Notes: generated from the sequence alone by a model not told the origin. A DNA stretch of 64,000 bases from Oscillatoriales cyanobacterium (GCA_011390955.1 JAABRM010000036.1:1-64000), one strand, 5' to 3'; positions 17,667-28,148 are shown, numbered from the stretch's first letter. A program made the numbers and translations.

Positions 17667-18010
17667 TCAGAGGTTAGGATCGGCGACCGGATCGTGCGGA
17701 GGCGATCGCGCTATTCCCAGGGGGGATGATTGGCAAGAATCACCGCCCCCAGAATTGAATTCATCCCCAGGATTCGTGAGCGTTGTGGCTCATTTCCGAG
17801 CGGGGAGTCACGATCCTCGTTACGGTTTGATCCCTAATGTGTCAGTGCTGATGCTGAAGAATTTTCTGCATTTGCTCACATAAAAACAGATCCTTAAAAA
17901 CCGCGATCGCCTAAAATAAATAAGATTCTTCGAGAATTTTGTAATTCATCCTGGTTAAAAGGCGATCGACAACCCGATCCTTTCGTAGAGTGAGCACAGT
18001 ATATTCGTAA
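17667..18010. other. 344-bp gap between nusA and ylxR
   Basis: No coding region is supported. The sequence has HIP1-like sites and an AT-rich stretch near 17880-18000, which may hold a promoter. Nothing else was seen. Confidence 0.5.
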
Positions 18011-18340
18011 ATGAAACCAAATTACCGACGTTGTGTTAGTTGCCGCAAAGTCTCACCCAAAGAAGATTTCTGGCGTGTAGTCCGGGTCTATCCATCTCAT
18101 CAGGTACAATTAGGTCAAGGGATGGGTAGATCCGCTTATCTATGTCCGGAAGCAACTTGCCTACAAGCGGCTCAAAAGAAAAATCGCCTGGGGAAAGCAC
18201 TCAGATCCAAGGTTCCTCCAGAACTTTATCAAACACTCTGGGAAAAACTACCCCTGATGTCTTCAACCGAGCAAACCCAAGACCCTAATGACAACCCTCG
18301 CGAAAATCTGAAGTTAGCAGCACTAACACAGCAACAATAA
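18011..18340 (+). CDS. ylxR: YlxR/RnpM family RNA-binding protein
   Basis: A 109-residue protein with the DUF448 motifs: RRCVSCRKVSPKEDFWRVVR, then GRSAYLCPEATCLQAAQKKNRLGKAL. The family lies between nusA and infB in many bacteria. Gram-positive members bind RNase P (RnpM); the cyanobacterial role is not established. The position between nusA and infB supports the call. The stretch after residue 85 is poorly conserved. Confidence 0.9.
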   Translation: MKPNYRRCVSCRKVSPKEDFWRVVRVYPSHQVQLGQGMGRSAYLCPEATCLQAAQKKNRLGKALRSKVPPELYQTLWEKLPLMSSTEQTQDPNDNPRENLKLAALTQQQ

Positions 18341-18882
18341 CAAATGACAAAGTTCCATCGCTTAAAATTTGAAAATCGAAATAGTTATCAATTTCATCTA
18401 CAATTCTATAAAAATGCGTGCCAGACTATAAAAGAAACTGTTTTACAACTTGACTGGGGATGGGCTACACCAACATATATGAAATTTTCTTGCTGGAATA
18501 GCTACATTAAAATTCGTGGTCAACCAAGCTCTAATCTAAATAGCTCTGGGTTAACAAGAATACATTTCATAGCGAAGGCCATCATGGTGTCACGGTTAGT
18601 GGCGTCTCTTGGTCTCCGGTTATGAGAATACACTGCTATGCTTCCTAACTATCTTTTGGCAAAACATCAGAATTAATGACATCAATGTTAACCAGATAAA
18701 AATATCGTTTACACCTCAAACTCCCATGAAAATCCCATGGGACAGAAATGGTCATAATTCTTGCCAAAAATCTGGGTTTGAACATCTGGCTTCTTGTATA
18801 AGTCAAATCAGCGCGAATCCCAAATCCCACTGATTTGTCAAGCAACTCGGAGCAACAAAAAGAATCGTCGGAAGGAGGTTTT
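18341..18882. other. 542-bp gap between ylxR and infB
   Basis: Unusually long for this gene pair. A 93-codon frame begins four bases after ylxR but has no recognisable motif and is not called. The strong infB ribosome binding site (AAGGAGG at 18872-18878) lies at the end of the gap. The stretch may be inserted DNA or a regulatory leader. Confidence 0.45.
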
Positions 18883-21800
18883 ATGAGTGAAAAAGTCAGA
18901 ATTTATGAACTTTCAAGAGAACTTAATTTGGATAATAGAGACATTTTAGCAGTTTGCGAACAGCTAAATATTTCCGTCAAAAGCCATAGCAGCACAATCA
19001 CAGAAGATGATGCTGCTCGAATTCGTGCTTACTCAGAAAAGCACCCTGAAGCCAGATCATTAGGTGTAATGAAAAATAAAGCATCTTTCAATCCAGACGA
19101 TCTAGAATCTGGAGGCAAGAAAAAGTTAGAAATTCGCCAATTCAAAAAATCACAGGATCACGAACAACAGTTCGATATCAGTTCACAAGTAGACCAAACA
19201 GAAGTCAAACAACTACAACCACCCCCTGTAAAAAAACAGTCGAACTTGTCTATGCAGCAACCCACCCTATCAAAACAATCCGAAATTTTGGAACCTAGTA
19301 TAAATCAGGCAGCGGATGTCGCTACATCTGTTAAAGAAAAGGAAGCATCGCCAGTGCAGGTAAATTCATCATCAGAGTCCCAATATTCCGAAGAATTAAA
19401 TGCTGCGTCGAGCATGATTGCCACCGAAAACGCCAGTGATTCTGACGCAGCTACGGCGGGCAATCTTATGGCGCCACCAGTGAGACCAGAACCTCCCCAA
19501 AAGAAATCCCGGGAAGGTGGCAAAAATCGTCCGATTCCCAAAAATCAACAAAAAAATAAACCACAAAAAGCGGCTGTCTCCAAATCTCCTGTTTCTGAAT
19601 CTAGTCCTTCAGAAATCAGTGGCCCCAAAGAAGAAGTCAAAAAACCCTCTCAGTCAGCCAAAACATCTCCCACTCGCCAGAAAAAGACTGCTTCTGCTCC
19701 CGCTAAATCAGTCCCAGAACTGGTGCGTCCTCGTGCCTCTGTCCCGGCGATCGGCAAAGGGGACCAGGAAGATGAAGATCAACCCGTGGAAACTGATGCG
19801 ATAGTCGATTTTGACGAAGAGATCGTGGAGATCGAAAAACCTCGTCTCAAACGACCTCTGCCTCCTAAGAGTGCTAAGAAATCTAAAAAGCAGAAAGATG
19901 GCAAGGATGTGGATGATGAGGACAATCAAGAATTGATTGATGGTTCTGCCAAGAAGGTTGCCGCAGGAAAACGTCGTCTCAAACCTTTGAAAGTTGAGGA
20001 CGATGATGATGACTTTGATAGTGACTTAGACTTGAGTAATTCCATTACTAAGGTTGGTCTTTCGATCGCCCGTCCTCCTAAAGCTAAATCATCCTCTGGC
20101 ACCCAGCCAAAAACCCCAGGGCCTTCTACAGGTGGGTCGGGGATCAAAGCCAAAAAACCCGATCGCGATGGTTCCGCAGGGGCGAATCGTCGATCTCGTC
20201 GCCAAGAAGCTCCTGGGAAGCAACAACGCCCGGAGAAAATTACCATGACTGGGCTGTTGACAATTCGCGAACTCGCAGACTTGATGGGGGTTCAAGAAAC
20301 AGAAATTGTCAAAACCTTATTCTTCAAGGGGATCGCCGTTAATATTACCCAGAGCTTGGATTACGAAACTGCCAAAATGGTGGCAGAAGAGTTTGAGATC
20401 CAAGTAGAAGCCGCTGAGGCTAAATCTGAAGCCAAAAAAGTCCGAGAATTCCTCAATGCCGAAGATTTAGATAATCTTCAGTGGCGTCCCCCAGTGGTGA
20501 CGATTATGGGTCACGTAGACCACGGGAAAACCACTCTACTCGACTCGATTCGGAAAACCAAGGTCGCTCAGGGGGAAGCGGGCGGGATTACCCAGCATAT
20601 TGGTGCCTACCATGTGGATGTGGAATATAATGGGGCGCTTCAGCAGGTGGTGTTCCTGGATACCCCTGGTCACGAGGCTTTTACCGCGATGCGAGCTCGC
20701 GGCACCCGCGTCACTGATATTGCCATTCTGGTGGTCGCCGCTGATGATGGGGTGCAACCACAAACCATCGAAGCGATCAGTCACGCTAAAGCAGCGGAAG
20801 TCCCCATCATCGTAGCGATTAATAAAATCGACAAAGAAGGCGCCCAACCTGAACGGGTGATGCAACAGTTGGCCGAATACGGTCTGGTGTCAGAAGACTG
20901 GGGCGGTGATACCACTATGGTGCCTATCAGTGCCATGAAAGGTCAAAACCTGGATGAGCTTTTAGAGATGATCCTCTTGCAGGCGGAAATTGAGGAACTC
21001 TCCGCTAACCCAGACCGTGCAGCGGTGGGTACGGTGATTGAAGCCCATTTGGATAAAGCCAAAGGCCCCGTGGCTAGTTTGCTGGTGCAAAATGGCACGC
21101 TCCGTGTGGGCGATATTTTGGTGGCTGGCTCCACGATCGGTAAGGTCCGCGCCATGATTGATGACCGAGGACAGCGGGTTGAAGAGGCTCGGCCATCTTT
21201 TGCGGTGGAAGTGTTGGGCTTGAATGATGTTCCCGCTGCCGGGGATGATTTCGAGGTATTCGAGAATGAAAAAGATGGTCGTGCGGTTGCGGAAGCGCGG
21301 GCCGATGAAAAACGGGCATCTCGCTTACAGCAAACTATGGCATCCCGACGGGTGACTCTGACTACTATTTCCGAGCAAGCCAAGGAAGGTGAACTGAAGG
21401 ATCTGAATTTGATCCTTAAGGCAGACGTACAAGGATCCGTTGAGGCGATCTTGCAGTCTCTGGAACAGTTACCTCAAAATGAGGTGCAGGTGCGAGTGCT
21501 GTTAAGTGCCCCTGGTGAAATCACCGAGACGGATGTGGATTTGGCCGCTGCCAGTAATGCGGTGATTATTGGCTTCAATACCACTTTTGCCCCTGGTGCC
21601 CGTCATGCAGCGGATCAAGCAGGAGTTGATGTTCGCGATTACGACATTATTTATAATCTCCTGGATGATATCCGCGCCGCTATGGAAGGTCTGTTAGAAC
21701 CAGAATTGGTTGAAGAACACCTGGGACAAGCGGAAGTCCGTGCGGTGTTTAGCATTGGCAAGGGCGCTGTGGCTGGTTGCTACATTCAAAATGGCAAGGT

Positions 21801-22014
21801 GATTCGGAATTGCAAGGTGCGAGTCCGCCGTCGGGATCAAGTGATCTATGAAGGAATGCTTGATTCTCTGAAACGGATGAAGGAAGATGCCCGCGAAGTG
21901 AACACAGGTTATGAGTGCGGTATCGGCATTGATAGTTTCAGTGATTGGAATGAAGGGGATATTATTGAGGCTTACCGGATGGTGACTAAGCGTCGGACTC
22001 TGGCTTCTAAGTAG
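18883..22014 (+). CDS. infB: Translation initiation factor IF-2
   Basis: A 1043-residue GTPase that brings initiator tRNA to the 30S subunit and promotes subunit joining. An IF2_N domain opens the protein ([20 protein letters not shown]). About residues 70-430 are a low-complexity Lys/Pro/Ser/Glu-rich linker, the long extension typical of cyanobacteria. A second IF2_N domain follows, then the G domain with [20 protein letters not shown] and NKID, and the C-terminal beta-barrel and tRNA-binding domains. AAGGAGG before ATG 18883 decides the start; an upstream TTG at 18835 is rejected. Confidence 0.97.
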   Translation: MSEKVRIYELSRELNLDNRDILAVCEQLNISVKSHSSTITEDDAARIRAYSEKHPEARSLGVMKNKASFNPDDLESGGKKKLEIRQFKKSQDHEQQFDISSQVDQTEVKQLQPPPVKKQSNLSMQQPTLSKQSEILEPSINQAADVATSVKEKEASPVQVNSSSESQYSEELNAASSMIATENASDSDAATAGNLMAPPVRPEPPQKKSREGGKNRPIPKNQQKNKPQKAAVSKSPVSESSPSEISGPKEEVKKPSQSAKTSPTRQKKTASAPAKSVPELVRPRASVPAIGKGDQEDEDQPVETDAIVDFDEEIVEIEKPRLKRPLPPKSAKKSKKQKDGKDVDDEDNQELIDGSAKKVAAGKRRLKPLKVEDDDDDFDSDLDLSNSITKVGLSIARPPKAKSSSGTQPKTPGPSTGGSGIKAKKPDRDGSAGANRRSRRQEAPGKQQRPEKITMTGLLTIRELADLMGVQETEIVKTLFFKGIAVNITQSLDYETAKMVAEEFEIQVEAAEAKSEAKKVREFLNAEDLDNLQWRPPVVTIMGHVDHGKTTLLDSIRKTKVAQGEAGGITQHIGAYHVDVEYNGALQQVVFLDTPGHEAFTAMRARGTRVTDIAILVVAADDGVQPQTIEAISHAKAAEVPIIVAINKIDKEGAQPERVMQQLAEYGLVSEDWGGDTTMVPISAMKGQNLDELLEMILLQAEIEELSANPDRAAVGTVIEAHLDKAKGPVASLLVQNGTLRVGDILVAGSTIGKVRAMIDDRGQRVEEARPSFAVEVLGLNDVPAAGDDFEVFENEKDGRAVAEARADEKRASRLQQTMASRRVTLTTISEQAKEGELKDLNLILKADVQGSVEAILQSLEQLPQNEVQVRVLLSAPGEITETDVDLAAASNAVIIGFNTTFAPGARHAADQAGVDVRDYDIIYNLLDDIRAAMEGLLEPELVEEHLGQAEVRAVFSIGKGAVAGCYIQNGKVIRNCKVRVRRRDQVIYEGMLDSLKRMKEDAREVNTGYECGIGIDSFSDWNEGDIIEAYRMVTKRRTLASK

Positions 22015-22110
22015 CCGATCGGTAGTTCCACTTCCCGATAGCGATCGCACCGAATTGCCGATTTAGGTAGCGATCGCCATTTGTCAGGCCTGAAAAATAA
22101 TCAGCGCAAA

Positions 22111-22146
22111 AAGGATCGAGTTGCAAAATAGACTCGATCCTTTTTT
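22111..22146 (+). terminator. Rho-independent terminator of infB
   Basis: An 11-bp perfect stem, AAGGATCGAGT (22111-22121) with 22132-22142, 10-base loop, followed by T residues. It closes the rimP-nusA-ylxR-infB cluster. Confidence 0.9.
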
Positions 22147-22187
22147 CGTTCTATGTGGGGCGGCTATACCTGTGGGGCTAATAATGA

Positions 22188-22227
22188 CGAAGCACTGGTG
22201 TTCCTATGGGTGGAGACCAGTGCTTCG
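22188..22227. terminator. Perfect 12-bp hairpin at the end of a minus-strand frame
   Basis: CGAAGCACTGGT (22188-22199) pairs perfectly with 22216-22227 across 16 bases. The minus-strand side lacks a T-run; it may terminate or be a mobile hairpin. It overlaps the last codons of the weak minus-strand frame at 22204-22494. Confidence 0.5.
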
Positions 22228-22494
22228 CATTTTATGAGTCGTATTTATTTTTAGGGTCTTTATTTCGGCTGACCCCATTTCAACTGCAACACTTATATAT
22301 TGACACATATATGGGCAATCCCTGACTTTCGTAATAATTTCTTTAGATTCTTCAGCGCCATTTAATGGTTGGAATCTGAGTTTTATTTCTATGTATATGC
22401 CCAGGCGGAATTTTTGAAGGGAGAGGGTTTTTTGTCTGGCTAAAGGAATTTCATCGTCAGGAGAAACGGCAACTGTCCCCTGACACTGATTCAA
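22204..22494 (-). CDS. Possible small hypothetical protein
   Basis: A 96-codon frame from a TTG start. The composition is protein-like (LARQKTLSLQKFRLGIYIEI and VRDCPYMCQYISVAVEMG) but I recognise no family and see no convincing ribosome binding site. Its C-terminus is encoded within a perfect hairpin. It could be a fragment of a longer gene. Low confidence. Confidence 0.3.
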   Translation of the reverse strand: MNQCQGTVAVSPDDEIPLARQKTLSLQKFRLGIYIEIKLRFQPLNGAEESKEIITKVRDCPYMCQYISVAVEMGSAEIKTLKINTTHKMRSTGLHP

Positions 22495-22553
22495 TTTTGG
22501 CGCATTCCGCCCCGGGATGGAATGGCGAAAAGGTTGATTTGATTAGGGTTGGC

Positions 22554-22853
22554 TTATTTTTTGCGGTTTTCCCAGCGGAATAGCCAAACCATCAGGGCGA
22601 TCAGTCCAATTTGTAGGGCGAGGTTGGGTAAGGTGGAAGTGTCTTGGCGACCGGCCAGGAATTGTAAGCAGAAGATAAAGGCACCAATGGCACCAGAGGC
22701 GCCAAAGGAGATATAAACGAATTTCCGCAGTCCCCGATAAGGAGCGATCGCCTCCGCTTTTAACCGAGTATATTTTTCTCTGCTTAAGTTTTGGGGATTA
22801 CGGGGGGAATTCACGGTTTTCTTAGGAGTGGGATTAGGACTGGGATTGGTCAT
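22554..22853 (-). CDS. DUF3493-like thylakoid/membrane protein
   Basis: A 99-residue protein with a Pro/Asn-rich N-terminus, then LKAEAIAPYRGLRKFVYISF and two hydrophobic segments (GASGAIGAFIFCLQFLAG and LALQIGLIALMVWLF). This matches the DUF3493 pattern, whose plant relatives are linked to photosystem II accumulation. The assignment is from memory of the motif. It lies 57 bases downstream of pyrFE on the same strand and could share its transcript. Confidence 0.65.
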   Translation of the reverse strand: MTNPSPNPTPKKTVNSPRNPQNLSREKYTRLKAEAIAPYRGLRKFVYISFGASGAIGAFIFCLQFLAGRQDTSTLPNLALQIGLIALMVWLFRWENRKK

Positions 22854-22910
22854 AATTTTGCGATCGATTTTTAATATTTTTCTGCTTGAATCTGAGTGAT
22901 TTTTTCGGAA

Positions 22911-24359
22911 TTATTGACTTTCTTGAAAAAATTCATATTGCTGACTATCAATGCGGTTGGTTTGATACAATGTTGCGGCAATTTCTGATATGCTCATAAC
23001 TGAATGTCCCCGATAGCCATTTTGTTGCAGTCGGTCTTTGACCCCTTTTTCGTGATCGATTAATACGACAATATCCTCAACGTTTAATCCCGTTGATTTG
23101 AGTTTTTCTGCCCCTTCCATGACACTTTTGCCGCTAATCAAAATATCATCAACAACTACTACGGTTTCTCCAGGATGAAAATGCCCTTCTACGAGTTTCC
23201 GAGTGCCATGAGCTTTCACTTCTTTGCGGGGAAAAATCATGGGATAGTTCATCCGTAATGCTAATCCCGTGGCGGTGGGTAAGGCGCCGTAGGGAATTCC
23301 GGCAATGCGATCGAATTCAAGCTGTTGTAAAATTTCCGCGTAGGCGCTGATAATTCGGTCGAATATTTGGGGGTTAGAGATAATTTTTCTCAGGTCAATG
23401 TAATAAGGAAATGTAGCGCCAGAGGCTTGCACATATTGACCGAACATAATGCAACCCAGGTCGTGTAGTTGTAAAATTAGTTCCTTATTGGGGTTTTGTT
23501 CCGGTAAATTAGGATCGGGAAACCAGACGGAACAAGCCTGATTTTCATGGGTAATTCTAATTCTGGCTTGATTAATTGTTTCGCAGAGATCCAATATTTC
23601 TACTCGCGGTTTTGGTCGGCTTAAAGTGTCTTGGGGAATGGGAATAATTAAGCCGTTGCCACTGGAATTTAACCCAGCGGTTAAAGTTTTCAGGAGGTCA
23701 TTTCCTTCGGCCCAAATACTGCGAGCAAGGATTAATCTTTCGGGGGCGATCGCGCGAATTCTTGCCAGAACATCGGCCCCTGCTACACCCACTTCTAAAG
23801 CTACTTGTTCTGGGGTGCCCCAGGTTTGCGCCTCTTTGACTACCTGTAAGTAAAGGGGTGATTTCTCTGTGGGATATTTTTGGATGGGAATAGCTGCGGG
23901 ATTAGATGTATGGCAGAGAACTACGATCGCTTTATCCGTATAGATTAAAAAAGGTGCGGCTAAGTCTTGTCCGGGGTAAGGACTAATGGTGACGGCATCT
24001 ACTTGCCAATGTTCAAAAATAGTTTCCGCAAAGACACTACTACTATTAAGATCCCCGTGGGTGGCATCAAGAATGATGGGAATATGGGCGGGAATTGCCG
24101 CTAAAGTTGTTTGCAATAATTCTAGTCCTGGTGCCCCCAAGGCTGTATAAAATCCCAGAGTGGGTTTGTAAGCACAAACTAAATCCGCACTTTGCTCGAT
24201 CAGGGAGTGTAACCAGTCTTGCAAGCAAAGCATCAATTCAGAGGCATTTTCCGGGTTGCCATAATGCACTGGCAACAATTCTGGGTTGGGATCTAGTCCG
24301 AGATATAGAACACTTTGATTTTGCTCAATGGCAGCATTTAATTTATCTAAAAAGTTCAT
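22911..24359 (-). CDS. pyrFE: Bifunctional OMP decarboxylase / orotate phosphoribosyltransferase
   Basis: A 482-residue fusion that performs the last two steps of UMP synthesis. Residues 1-275 are the OMP decarboxylase part (SVLYLGLDPNPELLP; catalytic region DATHGDLNSSSVFAETIF). Residues about 290-482 are the orotate phosphoribosyltransferase with the PRPP-binding motif VVVVDDILISGKSVMEGAEK. The order decarboxylase-transferase is the reverse of the eukaryotic UMP synthase and is found in cyanobacteria. No frame break or missing motif was seen. Confidence 0.93.
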   Translation of the reverse strand: MNFLDKLNAAIEQNQSVLYLGLDPNPELLPVHYGNPENASELMLCLQDWLHSLIEQSADLVCAYKPTLGFYTALGAPGLELLQTTLAAIPAHIPIILDATHGDLNSSSVFAETIFEHWQVDAVTISPYPGQDLAAPFLIYTDKAIVVLCHTSNPAAIPIQKYPTEKSPLYLQVVKEAQTWGTPEQVALEVGVAGADVLARIRAIAPERLILARSIWAEGNDLLKTLTAGLNSSGNGLIIPIPQDTLSRPKPRVEILDLCETINQARIRITHENQACSVWFPDPNLPEQNPNKELILQLHDLGCIMFGQYVQASGATFPYYIDLRKIISNPQIFDRIISAYAEILQQLEFDRIAGIPYGALPTATGLALRMNYPMIFPRKEVKAHGTRKLVEGHFHPGETVVVVDDILISGKSVMEGAEKLKSTGLNVEDIVVLIDHEKGVKDRLQQNGYRGHSVMSISEIAATLYQTNRIDSQQYEFFQESQ

Positions 24360-24508
24360 ATTTTTATGGGGGATATTTTTAGGTCAATCGATAATTTATG
24401 ACCAATAATAATATTAGCTAATGCTAATTTGTTAGACTTAATAATTCAGATTACTGGCGAGCATCGAAGTTAGTTTAATTTTTTTGGTGCAGCCTTTTTT
24501 AATATGAA

Positions 24509-24859
24509 TTAGCAACGATACTCTCGCCAACGATAAATTAAACCGGCTTTAAAGTCAAGCACGATCGCATTATTCCGACATTTGGTTTCGCCAGTAAGCT
24601 GATTCCGGTCTTCCCAACACCACTCCACCAGGGCTTGATCTCCTTCTACCAGAATCCGGTTAATGTTAATTTTGATATCGACTAAAGTGCGGAGATAATC
24701 TGCGGTGATTTTTTGAATTGCCGCTTTGCCGATGAGGTGATGATCCGGCAAGATAATCTCACTATTGACCGCAAATAGGGCAGCAAATGCCTGGGCGTTT
24801 TTGGTCATGCATGCATGAGCGGCTTGTTGAATTATTGCTCTAATGGTTTCTGGCCTCAT
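24509..24859 (-). CDS. NTF2/SnoaL-like protein
   Basis: A 116-residue protein with the cone-shaped alpha+beta pattern of the SnoaL/NTF2 superfamily: a first long helix (IRAIIQQAAHACMTKNAQAFAALF), IILPDHHLIGKAAIQ, and C-terminal strands with ALVEWCWEDRNQLTG and a closing IYRWREYRC. Members act as small-molecule enzymes or binding proteins; the substrate here cannot be told. It stands alone, between pyrFE and comM on the same strand. Confidence 0.7.
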   Translation of the reverse strand: MRPETIRAIIQQAAHACMTKNAQAFAALFAVNSEIILPDHHLIGKAAIQKITADYLRTLVDIKININRILVEGDQALVEWCWEDRNQLTGETKCRNNAIVLDFKAGLIYRWREYRC

Positions 24860-25066
24860 TAATGTGCTAATTGTTAAGGTTCGTTAAATTATAATAGCAT
24901 TAGACGCTCAGATATTGGTTATTGGGAACACAATTTAAACGTCAGCTAGAGAATATAATATAATAATTTTTGACTGGCTGAATCTGCATAAATTTAGTTG
25001 AATTTATCATAAATATCTGGTAAGATAAAACAGTGAACCTCCTAGTTATATAATTTAATGATGTAA

Positions 25067-26596
25067 TTATTGTATGCGATCGATGGTGCGATATTGAATC
25101 GCTTCGGCCACATGGTGAATTTTTAACTGTTCATCCCCAGCTAAGTCGGCAATGGTGCGGGAAACTTTGAGGATGCGATCGGTCGCTCTGGCAGAAAGTC
25201 CGAGTTTGCGAATGGCTCCTTCTAATAAGTTGCGGATGGGTTCATCTATGGGACACCATTGGCGAATATGACTCGCTTGCATATTGGCATTGCATTGCAG
25301 GGCAGGGTCTTGTTTGAAGCGGTGATGGGCGCGATCGCGGGCTGCTTTGACTCGTTCTCGCACTGGGGCAGACGGTTCCCCGGTAGTTTGGCGGGTGATT
25401 TCTTCGGGTTTGAGGCGATTCACCATTACTTGCAAGTCGATGCGATCCATTAAGGGGCCGGAGAGTTTGGCCCAATATTGCTCCCTTTGGCGCGGGGTAC
25501 AGGTACAAGCTTGAATCGGATCGCCGTAATACCCGCAGGGACAAGGGTTGGTGCTGGCGACTAGGGTAAACTGGGCGGGAAACCGGACGGTTTGCTTGGT
25601 TCGGGATATGGTGACATGGCCATCTTCGAGGGGTTGGCGGAGAAATTCCAGGACATCCCGCTTAAATTCTGTTAATTCGTCGGCAAAAAGCACACCTCGG
25701 TGGGCCAGGGAAATTTCTCCGGGACGGGGATAGGTGCCACCACCGACGAGGGACGGCCCAGAGGCAGAGTGGTGGGGACTGCGAAAGGGGCGATCGCTGA
25801 CCAAAGTCCCATAATCTTTGAGTAACCCGGCTACGGAATGAATTTGGGTAACTTCTAAGGCTTCTTCAAAGCTTAACGGGGGCAAAATTCCCGGCAAGCG
25901 TCGGGCTAACATGGTTTTGCCACTTCCCGGCGGCCCGACAAAGATTAAGTTATGTCCTCCAGCAGCAGCAATTTCTAAGGCGCGTCGGGCATGAGTTTGA
26001 CCTTTGACATCTTTTAAATCCAAACCGTTAAAACGGTTATTGGCTAACTCACTTTCTCCATCAACTTTGACCGGGGAAAACTTTTTACTATTGTTGAGTA
26101 AGTCGGCGACTTCGGCAATGTTGCGACAACCGTAAACGTCCAGACCTTTGACCACGGCGGCTTCTCTGGCATTTTTCTCTGGAACCACCAGGGCGCTAAT
26201 TCCTTGTTGTTGGGCCGCAGCAGCGATCGGCAGTACCCCGGCAACGGGGCGCAAACTCCCATCCAGAGAAACTTCCCCTAAAAATAGATAATCTCCCAAT
26301 AGTTCTGGATTGACTTGTTCTGATGCGGCTAAAATTCCCACGGCAATGGGTAAGTCAAAGCTGGGGCCTTCTTTGCGGAGGTCTGCGGGGGTGAGGTTAA
26401 TTACGATCCGCCGCATGGGGAAGACATAACCGGCATTTTTCAAAGCCGCTTTGACCCGTTCTTTGGACTCTTGTACGGCGGTATCGGGCAAACCGACGAC
26501 CACCATTGCCGGTAAACCACCGGAAACATCGACTTCTGCCCCTACTTTTACGGCGTCTATGCCAACGATCGCTGCACTCCAAACTCTTGCAAGCAC
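25067..26596 (-). CDS. comM: ComM/YifB family Mg-chelatase-like AAA+ ATPase
   Basis: A 509-residue protein. The N-terminal Lon-protease-like domain has VKVGAEVDVSGGLPAMVVVG and SLDGSLRPVAGVLPIA; the AAA+ domain has Walker A GPPGSGKTMLARRLPGILPP, sensor motif VASTNPCPCGYYGD with the cysteine pairs, and a C-terminal magnesium-chelatase-type helical domain. ComM is a hexameric helicase that drives branch migration during natural transformation, in agreement with the natural competence of many cyanobacteria. The full length is present and intact. Confidence 0.93.
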   Translation of the reverse strand: MLARVWSAAIVGIDAVKVGAEVDVSGGLPAMVVVGLPDTAVQESKERVKAALKNAGYVFPMRRIVINLTPADLRKEGPSFDLPIAVGILAASEQVNPELLGDYLFLGEVSLDGSLRPVAGVLPIAAAAQQQGISALVVPEKNAREAAVVKGLDVYGCRNIAEVADLLNNSKKFSPVKVDGESELANNRFNGLDLKDVKGQTHARRALEIAAAGGHNLIFVGPPGSGKTMLARRLPGILPPLSFEEALEVTQIHSVAGLLKDYGTLVSDRPFRSPHHSASGPSLVGGGTYPRPGEISLAHRGVLFADELTEFKRDVLEFLRQPLEDGHVTISRTKQTVRFPAQFTLVASTNPCPCGYYGDPIQACTCTPRQREQYWAKLSGPLMDRIDLQVMVNRLKPEEITRQTTGEPSAPVRERVKAARDRAHHRFKQDPALQCNANMQASHIRQWCPIDEPIRNLLEGAIRKLGLSARATDRILKVSRTIADLAGDEQLKIHHVAEAIQYRTIDRIQ

Positions 26597-26961
26597 TTTA
26601 GTTTCCCTGAATCCATAACCATAATATAGTGCGATCGCGATCGTCTGAAAAGCCCTTTTGCTAAATTACAGTACCCCCAAGGCTGCCCATACCCCTGGAA
26701 ATGGCCGGGAAACTTGAGGCAAAACCGAGGAAATTTACATAGATCATCTACAGGTGCCTGAAAAGTTGCTTAAGGGCGTGTATAATTTGAAATTTATCTT
26801 CAAATTTATCTATAGCTATTGGTGTATGCAGGATTTGTCAACTTTTGAGCAACACTCTGCCATACCTGGGCTGCCGTCGGTTGGGGGTGAGGGGAAATTT
26901 TCGACCTTGTTTTAGGATTGCTATATTTTGGTAAAAAATTAACTTCTGTTTTCAGAAAAAA
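26597..26961. other. 365-bp gap between comM and the Tox-PL-2 gene
   Basis: Divergent promoter region. A stop codon about 50 bases upstream of the toxin ATG shows that no N-terminal delivery domain is encoded in frame. No other gene is supported. Confidence 0.5.
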
Positions 26962-27351
26962 ATGATTGAATATGGGGAGCGAGATCCAAAATCGATTGGG
27001 GAGCGTCAACTTAAGAAAATTCAGGAAATCGCAGAACAATATGATGTAGGAACTTGCGTGCAGTGTGCATTGAGTATCAAAGCTTACTTGAAATATCAGA
27101 ATCTGCCCGGTAGATTTATCAGATTAGAAACTCTTTCTCCTCATGGACTTCAGGGGATTATTTATGATGATGCTAGTAATCAACAAATCGCTACGAATGG
27201 GTTCCATGAAGCCATTGCAATTGACGTGGCAGGAGTTCCAACAGTCTTTGATAACTTATATCCGCAGGGAAAACCCCTTGAACGCTGGCTACAAGATTTA
27301 GTGGTAATTCCGGGCAACCAGCTTAACATAGTAAAATATGAACCGTTTTAG
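26962..27351 (+). CDS. Papain-fold (Tox-PL-2-like) toxin domain protein
   Basis: A 129-residue protein consisting of little more than a papain-like domain: GTCVQCALSIKAYL with Cys32 (or Cys35) at the start of the central helix, GFHEAIAI with His82, and VFDNLYP with Asp97. This order matches the papain-fold toxin domain 2 found at the C-terminus of polymorphic toxins. Here it is free-standing, with no secretion or repeat module. The following gene is a probable immunity protein. It may be a relic of a larger toxin or an intracellular toxin-antitoxin type unit. The target is unknown. Confidence 0.65.
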   Translation: MIEYGERDPKSIGERQLKKIQEIAEQYDVGTCVQCALSIKAYLKYQNLPGRFIRLETLSPHGLQGIIYDDASNQQIATNGFHEAIAIDVAGVPTVFDNLYPQGKPLERWLQDLVVIPGNQLNIVKYEPF

Positions 27352-27373
27352 TTCAAGAAACAGGAGTGATAAT

Positions 27374-27724
27374 ATGATTAGTTTTGCCGATTTATTACCG
27401 GAAATTAAAAAACGACCGACTCTTTATTTAAGTCGCTATTCAATTTTTGACTTTCAGTCTTTTTATTACGGATACGATTTGGCGAGAAATCAAATCGGAT
27501 TACCTAAAAGTGAGGGCGACCAAAAGTTTGAAGATTTTTTAATTTCTGTGAGGGAGCGATATAATATTGAAACTACGAAATCCTGGGCTAGTTTGATTTT
27601 GTTTCATTCTGTGGATGAGAAAGATGCCCTCGATCGCCTCTTTGATTTGTGGGAAAAGTATCAGCATACCCATGATTTATCTGGTTCTGAGCCTGCTGCT
27701 ATTTCTCAGAGGGCTATAATTTAA
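27374..27724 (+). CDS. Probable immunity protein for the papain-fold toxin
   Basis: A 116-residue protein from ATG 27374, chosen for AGGAG at 27362-27366; it begins MISFADLLPEIKKRPTLYLS. KKRPTLYLSRYSIFDFQSFY and the acidic helical remainder resemble immunity proteins of polymorphic toxin systems. It starts 23 bases after the toxin stop codon, the usual toxin-immunity order. The role is inferred from position and from general resemblance. Confidence 0.55.
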   Translation: MISFADLLPEIKKRPTLYLSRYSIFDFQSFYYGYDLARNQIGLPKSEGDQKFEDFLISVRERYNIETTKSWASLILFHSVDEKDALDRLFDLWEKYQHTHDLSGSEPAAISQRAII

Positions 27725-27865
27725 AATAATTTAAAGTAAATTAACATATCCCAGGGAATGCCTTATACTTATTACAAAATTCTAAAAAGCCGATGGTGGT
27801 GGATCGATGGGTTGGGGGTATCGACCACGGTATGAAAGCAATAAATCTATTACAGGATGGCCATT

Positions 27866-28148
27866 ATGAGTATCAAAGATTCGATAAACCCAGACAATTT
27901 ATCTGAGTCAGAAATTGACAAGATTGTTATAGAACAAGCTGAGGATGACTCAGCATGGGACGCCCCCGTAGAAGTGAGAAAAAAATCGCCAAGTATCTTT
28001 GCCGGTGGAACTGGCAGCTAGGGCTGCTTTTTTTGCTAAGGTGCATCGAGAACCCGCTTTAGAAACTTGGATAACTCGCATTATTCGGGAGCGCATTGAA
28101 CTGGAAGAAGCCGCTTTTTTAGAGATGAAACGATTGATGAGTCGTTAA
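27866..28148 (+). pseudogene. Frameshifted small conserved protein
   Basis: The frame from ATG 27866 (MSIKDSINPDNLSESEIDKI) stops after 51 codons. Removing one A from the run A7 at 27979-27985 gives a continuous 93-residue protein ending VELAARAAFFAKVHREPALE and ETWITRIIRERIELEEAA. That C-terminal half follows a pattern I associate with small conserved cyanobacterial proteins of unknown role. The total length is a multiple of three plus one, as expected of a single extra base. It could be a real inactivation, a slippage site or a sequence error. Confidence 0.55.

Noticed and set aside
18344-18625. 93-codon frame after ylxR
   Set aside because: It has no recognisable motif, no ribosome binding site of note and an odd composition; the infB signals lie further downstream.
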